In this document: piece by piece, positions 1-4,827 of the stretch | Numbering within the stretch: the first letter of the stretch is position 1 | Layout of the letters: every line of letters begins with the position of its first letter | Origin: Candidatus Bathyarchaeota archaeon | GTDB lineage: Archaea; Thermoproteota; Bathyarchaeia; TCS64; B23 | Assembly: GCA_029259285.1 (NCBI GenBank) | Contig: JAPDJB010000154.1 | Location: 1 to 5,569 of the forward strand | Direction of reading: 5' to 3' | DNA: 5,569 bases | Notes under the pieces: generated by a model | What the model saw: only the letters and a program-made list of their open reading frames with translations | What the model was told of the DNA's origin: nothing | Database searches by the model: none | Made by a program: the position numbers and the translations under genes

Positions 1-1
1 A

Positions 2-178
2 TCAATTGCAGAGTCAGCAATAATTCTGAGGTTATATTTCTGGGCAAAGGACAAACCAACAGGCTTTCGTATGTCCTGCGAGCTCAGAGAAGCTATAAAG
101 AAGCGCTTCGATAAGGAGGGCATTGAAATACCGTATCCCCACAGAACAATAATTCAAAAGAGCAAAGGTTCTGCATAG
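2..178 (+). CDS. MscS-family mechanosensitive channel, C-terminal fragment (5' end outside window)
   Basis: The frame beginning at base 2 encodes 58 residues and ends at TAG 176-178; the start lies left of the window. The segment reads as the last part of the cytoplasmic alpha/beta domain of small-conductance mechanosensitive channels. It has a strand with ILRLYFWAKD, then a helix with ELREAIKKRFDKEG, then the family-typical ending GIEIPYPHRTI and a short polar tail. MscS channels are inner-membrane heptamers that open under membrane tension and release solutes during osmotic downshock. This C-terminal domain forms the cytoplasmic vestibule. No membrane helices are visible because they would lie upstream. 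The gene converges with the ScpA-like gene, with four bases between the two stops. The family call rests on the strand-helix-GIEIPYP pattern and is fairly secure. Confidence 0.82.
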   Translation, partial: SIAESAIILRLYFWAKDKPTGFRMSCELREAIKKRFDKEGIEIPYPHRTIIQKSKGSA

Positions 179-191
179 CTTGCTATTTTTT
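175..191 (+). terminator. Possible transcription terminator between convergent genes
   Basis: A perfect 5-base inverted repeat, ATAGC-TT-GCTAT (175-186), runs into six T residues (186-191). It sits exactly at the end of the MscS gene. Archaeal RNA polymerase terminates at T-runs, so the T-tract on the + strand could end the MscS transcript. The two arms carry the TAG stops of the two convergent genes, so part of the symmetry may be coincidental. The loop is only two bases. Confidence 0.35.
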
Positions 192-575
192 ATCCGGCAG
201 AGCTATGAATATTTCGCCAAAGAAGCTTTCCTGCCACAAATGCACTTTGCCCTTTGCAGCCAGAAAAAGCAGACAGAGGAATGTTGTTACTATTTCTATA
301 ATATTATTCTCATCAACTATGCTGGAGAAAAGCACAAGGCCTTGTTCATCAGCGTTTTCGAGGATTTTTGCATAAACTCCCTGCATCTTTTCGCCCAAAT
401 CCTGCTTTGTAAGCGTTGGAAGTTCAATTATTATCTTCTCATCATCTCTTCTTGTCACCGACCTTGAACGGGTTTTTTCCATAACCGCCTCAATTTCCTT
501 GAGGAGTTCATCAAGCTTCCTAAGCTCCCTTGCATCGCCGACCTGCACGTGAATCGTGACAACCTTCTCGGTCAT
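183..575 (-). CDS. scpA: ScpA-like (kleisin) C-terminal domain protein, short form lacking the N-terminal domain
   Basis: This 130-residue protein resembles the second half of ScpA, the kleisin that bridges SMC heads in prokaryotic condensin. Residues about 15-45 form a charged helix plus an R-rich stretch like the ScpA linker. Residues about 55-126 look like its winged helix, with the family-like run TTFLCLLFLAAKGKVHLWQE (97-116) followed by FFGEIFI (118-124). Full-length ScpA is usually about 230-270 residues. The N-terminal helical domain that contacts the SMC neck is absent, and the frame upstream reaches a stop at 633-635 without another start. The ATG at 573-575 is supported by GAGGGTG about six bases upstream. 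The ATG overlaps the integrase stop (ATGA), so translation is probably coupled. It could be a truncated host scpA joined to the integrase by a rearrangement, or a deliberately short element-encoded protein. The family call is from pattern recognition only. Confidence 0.62.
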   Translation of the reverse strand: MTEKVVTIHVQVGDARELRKLDELLKEIEAVMEKTRSRSVTRRDDEKIIIELPTLTKQDLGEKMQGVYAKILENADEQGLVLFSSIVDENNIIEIVTTFLCLLFLAAKGKVHLWQESFFGEIFIALPDKK

Positions 576-1243
576 GTCAGCACCCTCAGCCCCACCGAGT
601 CGTAGATGCGCTTCAGGTTGAGAGGGCTGAAATCAGAGTAGTGGCGAGCCAATATGCTTCGAGGCACCCTGCCGCAGAACGCATCTACATAGCGGTCTGG
701 GACTCCGAGCCGTGCCATCTCGCAGCAGAACCAGACCCTGAGCACCTTCGGCGTGATCCTCAGCCCCGTCTTCTCACGGCCTCGACGCCATACACGCTTG
801 AAATCTAGGCAGGCGATGGGAATCCATCGACGATGATAGAAGCCTCTAGGCTTGAAGTCCTGAAGCAGCTCCTCAACTTCCTCATTATAGAAGGTGACGC
901 CGACATTCTTAGTCCCCCAGCGCCGCTTCCTTGGCATCAGCATCCGCAGCTCCTCATCCACATCGCTGGGCCGCAGGCTGAGAGCCTCACCCCGCCTTAG
1001 GCCGCTGACAGCGTAGAGAAGGAAGTATATGCGGCCAGCCTGATTATCAATGGCTTCATAGAATTCTCTGAGCTGCTCTCTAGTGGGCACCCAGGGAATA
1101 TTCAAGGGCGGCCTAGGCAGCTTAAACGTCTCGACAACCTCACCACGGCCCAGGAAATCCCTGAAGAAGCGTCTCAAAGCCTTCACTCGATTCGCATAGG
1201 TGTAGGGATTCTCATCCTTATGCTCAGCCAGATAGAGCCTCAC
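572..1243 (-). CDS. int: SSV-type tyrosine recombinase/integrase, catalytic part (intC)
   Basis: This is the catalytic domain of a tyrosine site-specific recombinase, which cuts and joins DNA at att sites through a phosphotyrosine intermediate. Numbered from GTG 1243, the visible motifs are the first catalytic Arg in SGLRRGE (R83), a beta-hairpin Lys (K112), KVLR (K166-R169) in place of the common HxxR, GR (R192) where many families have GH, and the nucleophile in ARHY (Y202). The KxxR and GR...ARHY pattern matches archaeal SSV/pNOB8-type integrases. GTG 1243 is only an internal candidate start. The same frame is open to 1456 and carries the core-binding domain, but has no ATG, GTG or TTG there. 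The natural start was therefore lost by the split at the att site. A product starting at 1243 would lack most of the DNA-binding arm. The stop TGA 572-574 overlaps the next gene's ATG. The motifs look intact, so decay of the catalytic part is slight. Confidence 0.85.
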   Translation of the reverse strand: MRLYLAEHKDENPYTYANRVKALRRFFRDFLGRGEVVETFKLPRPPLNIPWVPTREQLREFYEAIDNQAGRIYFLLYAVSGLRRGEALSLRPSDVDEELRMLMPRKRRWGTKNVGVTFYNEEVEELLQDFKPRGFYHRRWIPIACLDFKRVWRRGREKTGLRITPKVLRVWFCCEMARLGVPDRYVDAFCGRVPRSILARHYSDFSPLNLKRIYDSVGLRVLT

Positions 1244-1456
1244 CTCTTCCCTGGAAGCCTCCGGTGTGAAGCCTGAATCAAGGAAATCCTTGACGTAAAA
1301 GACGTGATAATAGACAGTTTTAGGCGCTAATTGTAAATCAACCTCTAAAAATCGCTTAAAGGCCGAAAGAAGCTCTTCCAGGCCTCTTAAGCCGTGGGTC
1401 GAGGGTTCGAATCCCTCCGGGCCCGCACCATTCGAGACCTCGGATAGTTGTCGTCG
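1244..1456 (-). pseudogene. Startless N-terminal extension of the integrase, crossing the att site
   Basis: The integrase frame continues upstream of 1243 for 71 codons without a stop and without any ATG, GTG or TTG. From about 1380 down to 1244 it encodes a plausible SAM-like core-binding domain (SAFKRFLEVDLQLAPKTVYY, then HVFYVKDFLDSG). Upstream of that, the tRNA-derived bases are read on the opposite strand as PEGFEPSTHGLRG, a translation product typical of archaeal integrases whose attP lies inside the gene. The frame meets TGA at 1457-1459, 11 codons past the tRNA end, in what should be chromosomal sequence. The true N-terminus (intN) is expected at the other end of the element. Unless a non-canonical start is used, this part is not translated. 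Confidence 0.75.
1383..1425 (+). repeat. attR: 3' half of a tRNA-Lys(CTT) gene
   Basis: The + strand carries a tRNA 3' half. It has anticodon loop CTCTTAA (1384-1390, anticodon CTT), 3' anticodon stem GCCGT, variable loop GGGTC, a perfect T-arm GAGGG-TTCGAAT-CCCTC (1401-1417), 3' acceptor strand CGGGCCC (1418-1424) and discriminator G1425. Next come CACCA. The 5' half is missing: no GGGCCCG acceptor strand or D-arm lies upstream, and the bases before the loop pair with the anticodon stem for only about three positions. This is therefore not a functional tRNA gene but one copy of the direct repeat made when an element recombines within the anticodon arm to 3' end of tRNA-Lys. The sequence also lies antisense inside the integrase frame. 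An intact tRNA-Lys(CTT) is predicted at the left end of the element. Confidence 0.85.
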
Positions 1457-1624
1457 TCATCAAAAGCTTGTCATCGCACTTTAACTCGTCCGGAGGGATG
1501 ATGACTCTCTACATTGTCCACGCAGACGATTTCAAGAATTTTGATATAGATTTTGAAATGAAGAGCCACAATATGGTGATCAAGGAGTTTTGAAGTGGAG
1601 GAGGGTAAATGGTTATTAAACTTT
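1426..1624. other. Intergenic stretch between attR and the pilus operon
   Basis: About 200 bases with no convincing gene. On the + strand a 31-codon frame runs from ATG 1498 (second ATG 1501) to TGA 1591-1593. GGAGGG sits directly against the first ATG, which is too close for a normal ribosome-binding site. The product starts MTLYIVHADDFKNF and is not recognised. The bases after 1600 include a TTATTAAA stretch that could be read as a weak TATA-like element or simply as AT-rich tail of the operon. There is no clear T-run terminator downstream of the V4R stop on the - strand. This is presumably the original chromosomal DNA downstream of tRNA-Lys. Confidence 0.5.
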
Positions 1625-2092
1625 TCATCTAGTTCTGAAAATCTTTATTATACACTCATTATCGCCCTGGAGTGGGCATTTATCTAGGGTGCAGCTCATC
1701 TCCTCCCCTAATATCTCAGAGATGATTCCGGAGAGGTATCCCCTGTAGAAGTAGCAGTGGGAGGCGTCTGGAGCTCTACAGGGGAAGGGTGTTCTCCTGA
1801 TTCTTATGTTGACGATTCCATTTATTGTGTCCAGCTCCGCCACCTCCATCTCGCCCCAGCCTAGCCTCTCAGCCCTCTTTAAGGCAAGTTCCAGCACATC
1901 CCTTATGGAGGTTTCACCTTCAAGCTCGGATAGGCCTATCCTCGCCTCGTAGATGCCTCTCTCCCTTCCCATGACGTAGATCATCGATAAGCCGGCTGAG
2001 CCGAAGATTCTATAGAGGGATTCAAGCATTTGGGTGAAGGCTCCGATGGTTATTCGAAGTATCGGCTCCTCCCCCTCAACCCGAGTTCTCAT
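1625..2092 (-). CDS. V4R-domain protein (putative small-ligand or metal sensor)
   Basis: This 155-residue protein covers about one V4R (4VR) domain. After an N-terminal alpha/beta part, the second half has RTPFPCRAPDASHCYFYRGY (residues about 100-119), SGIISEILG, then a cysteine-rich end with C134, C139, the GD of LQGDNEC, and C147. Cysteines C105, C113, C134, C139 and C147 could bind a metal or cofactor. The V4R fold is known from the BchJ/4-vinyl-reductase family, from ligand-sensing N-domains of NtrC-like activators, and from TRAPP Bet3-like proteins. Small stand-alone copies are common in archaea and their ligand is usually unknown. The ATG at 2090-2092 overlaps the TGA of the zinc-ribbon gene, and a strong GGAGGGGAG lies just upstream. 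It is the last gene of the pilus-like operon, suggesting a sensory or regulatory role for that machine; that role is inference. Confidence 0.78.
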   Translation of the reverse strand: MRTRVEGEEPILRITIGAFTQMLESLYRIFGSAGLSMIYVMGRERGIYEARIGLSELEGETSIRDVLELALKRAERLGWGEMEVAELDTINGIVNIRIRRTPFPCRAPDASHCYFYRGYLSGIISEILGEEMSCTLDKCPLQGDNECIIKIFRTR

Positions 2093-3120
2093 CTCTCCCC
2101 TCCTCTTTTTCCTCCCCCTCTTTTAACTCTATCCCTATTCTCGATTTCATCGAGGTGGTTTGAGAACTTCTCCCTCAACTCTAGGTCTCTGCCGTTGAGG
2201 ACGGTTATATCATAGACTTTCCCAAGGGCTGATAACTCGTTGCTTCCGGACATGTCTATGAGGACAGTGGAGGTTGGCCTCACATCCATCTTCTTCCCGA
2301 GCAGCGACACTATGTCTCGCTGCTCACCCCTCCGGCTGATATCTACGACGATCCGCCTATCCTCCTTTTGAGCCACCAGGTTGAAGGTGTGCTCCCCACC
2401 CGACATTCCTATGAGCCTCCCATTCCTCTCAACCGCGTAGCCATGCTCCGCTAGTGCTGATTCCAAGGGTTGGAGGATGGATCTCAGCTCCGGAACTAGG
2501 CCGAGGATCTCAGCAGCCTCCTCCGGCACCTCATAGGAGTAGATCTTCTCATACCTCGCCGTCCTATAGTTGAAGAGGGCTCCACACCCATTGCAGGTAT
2601 GAACCACCTGAGGCCTCTCGAAGCGGTAGCCGCACTTCCTACATTCAAAGCTCGACCCTATAATCCTGTAATCACGTCGAGAGCCATCCTCCGGCGGCTT
2701 TCCGTCGACGGGGCCGAGCTCCGTCTTACAGTTGGGGCAGATGAGCTTTGAGTCTACGATAAAGCTGTTCTTATCCCCTATATATCCGCAGAAGGGGTGT
2801 TCGATGAGTTCCATTCGATCAACCTTCATGGAGTGACATCGGGGGCAGCTATATTTCGAGTAGACGTCGATCGAGCCACATTTCGGGCAGAGGATGACGC
2901 GGTCATATTCCTTCACGATTAGGAATCCCTTATCCGCGAGGGATTCGAGTAGGCTGTGAAGCTTCTCAGATTCATACTCCTCATAGAGTTCTTCAACACC
3001 CTCATACTGGATGCGTCCACCTCTCGGTGTTGGTTTAAGCTCCTTGACTCCCTTCTCGATGAGTCGGATGAGGAGATCTCTCTCTCCATCGGTGAGCGGC
3101 TTCTCCCCCATCCGACTCAT
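2089..3120 (-). CDS. TackOD1-like cysteine-rich protein with winged helix and degenerate nuclease-like C-terminus
   Basis: This 343-residue soluble protein appears to have three parts. Residues about 8-70 look like a winged helix (LLIRLIEKG, then LHSLLESLADKGFLIVKEYD). Residues about 75-170 are a multi-zinc-ribbon module with CxxC pairs at C78/C81, C92/C95, C128/C131, C150/C153 and C166/C169, plus the conserved-looking IEHPFCGY (H108, C111). This layout matches the archaeal TackOD1 output domain as I recall it. Residues about 210-310 resemble a restriction-endonuclease-like fold (GGEHTFNLVA, then RIVVDIS, then LLGKKMDV). However, N247 and D260-I-S262 stand where a PD-(D/E)xK nuclease would have Asp and ExK, so cleavage is doubtful. 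The C-terminus is basic and Gly-rich. It lies 13 bases after the second membrane platform gene and overlaps the V4R gene by four bases. A regulatory or adaptor role for the pilus-like machine is inferred. An alternative start is ATG 3109-3111. Confidence 0.72.
   Translation of the reverse strand: MSRMGEKPLTDGERDLLIRLIEKGVKELKPTPRGGRIQYEGVEELYEEYESEKLHSLLESLADKGFLIVKEYDRVILCPKCGSIDVYSKYSCPRCHSMKVDRMELIEHPFCGYIGDKNSFIVDSKLICPNCKTELGPVDGKPPEDGSRRDYRIIGSSFECRKCGYRFERPQVVHTCNGCGALFNYRTARYEKIYSYEVPEEAAEILGLVPELRSILQPLESALAEHGYAVERNGRLIGMSGGEHTFNLVAQKEDRRIVVDISRRGEQRDIVSLLGKKMDVRPTSTVLIDMSGSNELSALGKVYDITVLNGRDLELREKFSNHLDEIENRDRVKRGGGKRGGER
2093..2106 (-). promoter_or_regulatory. Strong ribosome-binding site of the V4R gene, inside the preceding gene
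   Basis: The - strand reads GAGGAGGGGAGAG immediately before the V4R ATG. The same bases encode the basic, glycine-rich tail (KRGGGKRGGER) of the TackOD1-like protein. The G-rich tail may therefore partly reflect selection for this site. It supports the 2092 start and translational reinitiation. Confidence 0.55.
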
Positions 3121-3133
3121 TTCACATCCCCTT

Positions 3134-4003
3134 CTAGACGGTGAAGACGTTGAAGAAGGCTATGGTAACCGCCAGGAGGATCGATGAGTGGATCAATCCA
3201 GCGGCGGCAGACTCGCCGCTGATCTTACCGGCTATGAGGCCGCCGAAGATGGACTCCATCACAGATGCCCAGAAGAGAATAGCCTTGTAGTAGCTTATAT
3301 CTAGCACGTTCTGAATTATGGGGGCCCCCATCATCTCAGGGGTTTCAGCAGCCGTTGAGAGGGGGGCGAGGAATTGGAAGAGGATGACGTAGGAGATGAC
3401 CATGAATACTATGGAGCCCATATAGGCGAGGAGGAGGTAGGGCCTCGTCTGCGCCTCTCGTTCATCTCTATATTCAGCGATCTGATTGAAGAGGGTGACC
3501 GCCGCCTCCAATATGTCGACGATCTTTCCCCCACTCTCAGAGGCCTCGACGAGGATCGTGGCCATCCTCATCGCCGATGGACGTACAAGTTTTTCACCCA
3601 TCCACCTCAATGAGGCCTCCAGGTCTGAGGTGAGGCTCAGCCTCACCATCGCCTTCTCAAGATAACTCGATACAGGCCCATAGTCCCTCTTCGCTGCCTC
3701 CTCCAGCGCCCTTACTAGGGTCTCCCCTGATCTGACCGCCTCAGCTAGGTCTCTGAGGAGCAGCGGTATATTTCTATCAACGCCTCTCAGCCATCTGATG
3801 TTGTTGAACTCGACGATGGATGGGGGGAGGATGGCGACTAGCAGCGTTAGAGCTATGGAGTTATTCACCCTCTGTTCGAGGGGTATGAGATAGATCTCCG
3901 TCGGCTTCAAGATGCCTAGGAGGTAGAAGAGGATGTAGAGGACGGCTGCGACGGATATCGAGGAGGCCCAGATAAGTAGTCTAGCCCTTCGATCGAAGTA
4001 CAC
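3134..4003 (-). CDS. T2SSF membrane platform protein, TadC-like
   Basis: This 289-residue inner-membrane protein belongs to the type II secretion F / archaellum FlaJ superfamily. It has hydrophobic segments at about 9-31 and 48-64, then a cytoplasmic helical T2SSF region (about 75-180, with RDLAEAVRSGETLVRALEEA and the typical ASESGGKIVDILEAA). Further membrane segments lie at about 188-213, 241-260 and 266-288. T2SSF proteins form the membrane platform that the secretion ATPase acts on to extrude pilin subunits. Archaeal FlaJ is a single protein of about 550 residues with two such modules. Here the modules are separate genes, as in TadB and TadC. The start is GTG 4001-4003, overlapping the previous TAG by one base (TAGTG), with GGGGGGTGA six bases upstream. 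TadC-like is chosen by gene order. Confidence 0.85.
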   Translation of the reverse strand: MYFDRRARLLIWASSISVAAVLYILFYLLGILKPTEIYLIPLEQRVNNSIALTLLVAILPPSIVEFNNIRWLRGVDRNIPLLLRDLAEAVRSGETLVRALEEAAKRDYGPVSSYLEKAMVRLSLTSDLEASLRWMGEKLVRPSAMRMATILVEASESGGKIVDILEAAVTLFNQIAEYRDEREAQTRPYLLLAYMGSIVFMVISYVILFQFLAPLSTAAETPEMMGAPIIQNVLDISYYKAILFWASVMESIFGGLIAGKISGESAAAGLIHSSILLAVTIAFFNVFTV

Positions 4004-4827
4004 TACTCTTCACCCCCCATTATCACGTCGAGGATTATGGCGAAGCCGGCTGCCATGACGGGTATCCCTATGAAGACGAGGATATTCAGTTGAACCTGGG
4101 GTGGAACTCCGAGGGGGTTTCCACCGATGACTGAGAGGACTGTGAGGATGAGGATGAATAGTATCGGGGCGACGATGAGCATCGCTACGTAGAGTTCGCC
4201 TAGGTAGACTAGGGTTCCCATCATCCTCTTCAGCTTCTCCCTCCTCCTCTCAAGCATTCTACTCACCTCGTAGGTGAGGAGGCTTCTGAGGTCGCCGCTT
4301 GTCTGGATGACGTTTCTCAGGCCGTCGAGGAGTCTCCCCATGAGCTCTGATGGGCTTCTCCTCGCCACGTCTCTAAGGGCTGAGGGGACGTCGAAGCCGA
4401 AGATTCTCACATCAGCCATGAATTTGCCAGCTATCATTCTCAGGGCCTCGCTCTCCTCAACCTCTGAGACCCTCTCCATGATTCTCTCTATGGGGACTCC
4501 TCCGGCTGATAGGGCCGCCATATAGCTGAGGGCGTATAGCAGGGAATTCTCGATCTGGGTTTTCATCTGGTTTTTCCTGTATAGGGGGTAGTAGAGGGAG
4601 AGGAGGAGGGCTAATACGCCTACCATGGCGGATGGGATGAAGACCGCCGCTAGGAGTCTCCAACCCCTGACGTGGAGGAGCATCGTGTGGATGATGAGGA
4701 GTATGACGATGGAGATGGAGCAGGCCGCCGAGGAGATGATGGCTGTGCGCTTCAGATACTCCTCATAGGGGAGGGATAGGCCGCTTCGGGCGTATATCTC
4801 CCTAAACTCGTGGGATAGCGTACTCAT
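4003..4827 (-). CDS. T2SSF membrane platform protein, TadB-like
   Basis: This 274-residue membrane protein is of the same superfamily as its downstream neighbour. It has an amphipathic or charged N-terminus, membrane segments at about 28-52 and 58-80, and a cytoplasmic T2SSF helical region of about 90-205. That region has SLLYALSYMAALSAGGVPIE, then SGDLRSLLTYEVSRMLERRR. Two more membrane segments follow at about 211-236 and 247-268. With the next gene it would form a two-protein platform for a type IV pilus/Tad-like motor. Its ATG (4825-4827) overlaps the TGA of the ATPase gene as ATGA, and it ends one base into the next start. The order ATPase, T2SSF, T2SSF equals tadA-tadB-tadC and also the archaeal pili from which Tad is thought to derive. 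Assigning it as B rather than C rests on order alone. Confidence 0.85.
   Translation of the reverse strand: MSTLSHEFREIYARSGLSLPYEEYLKRTAIISSAACSISIVILLIIHTMLLHVRGWRLLAAVFIPSAMVGVLALLLSLYYPLYRKNQMKTQIENSLLYALSYMAALSAGGVPIERIMERVSEVEESEALRMIAGKFMADVRIFGFDVPSALRDVARRSPSELMGRLLDGLRNVIQTSGDLRSLLTYEVSRMLERRREKLKRMMGTLVYLGELYVAMLIVAPILFILILTVLSVIGGNPLGVPPQVQLNILVFIGIPVMAAGFAIILDVIMGGEE
4010..4018 (-). promoter_or_regulatory. Ribosome-binding site deciding the GTG start of the second T2SSF gene
   Basis: The - strand reads GGGGGGTGA here, six bases before GTG 4001-4003, and it contains the archaeal GGTGA core. It lies within the last codons of the preceding gene. It supports the GTG start over any internal ATG. 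Confidence 0.6.

Larger units (their letters stand above)
1..1425. mobile_element. Right end of an integrated archaeal element (SSV-type integration into tRNA-Lys)
   Basis: I read this stretch as the inner right end of an integrated plasmid or virus. The integrase (572-1243, - strand) points away from a partial tRNA-Lys 3' half (1383-1425). In tRNA-targeted integration the free 3' half marks the end distal to the intact tRNA, so the element lies to the left and the chromosome to the right. Visible cargo is a ScpA-like small protein and the tail of an MscS channel. Bases 1-575 look poorer in G+C than the pilus operon on the right, which fits a different origin. The left boundary is outside the window. 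It is uncertain whether the MscS and ScpA genes belong to the element or to host DNA reached after a deletion. Confidence 0.65.

Noticed and set aside
180..467. + strand open frame of 95 codons
   Set aside because: It is antisense to the ScpA-like gene, has low-complexity aromatic content and no family-like pattern; the - strand frame has a ribosome-binding site and recognisable motifs.
572..575. Integrase next to scpA as a XerD-ScpA chromosomal maintenance operon, as in some bacteria
   Set aside because: The tRNA-derived GFEPSTHGLRG segment, the lost start and the KxxR/GR motifs point to a mobile-element integrase. Kept only as an alternative explanation for the adjacency.
1340..1425. A complete tRNA-Lys gene
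   Set aside because: Only the 3' half is present. No matching 5' acceptor strand, D-arm or full anticodon stem lies upstream, and an intron split would not explain the integrase coding potential of those bases.
4457..4663. - strand open frame of 68 codons inside the first T2SSF gene
   Set aside because: Proline- and arginine-rich frame shadow fully inside a well-supported membrane protein gene.
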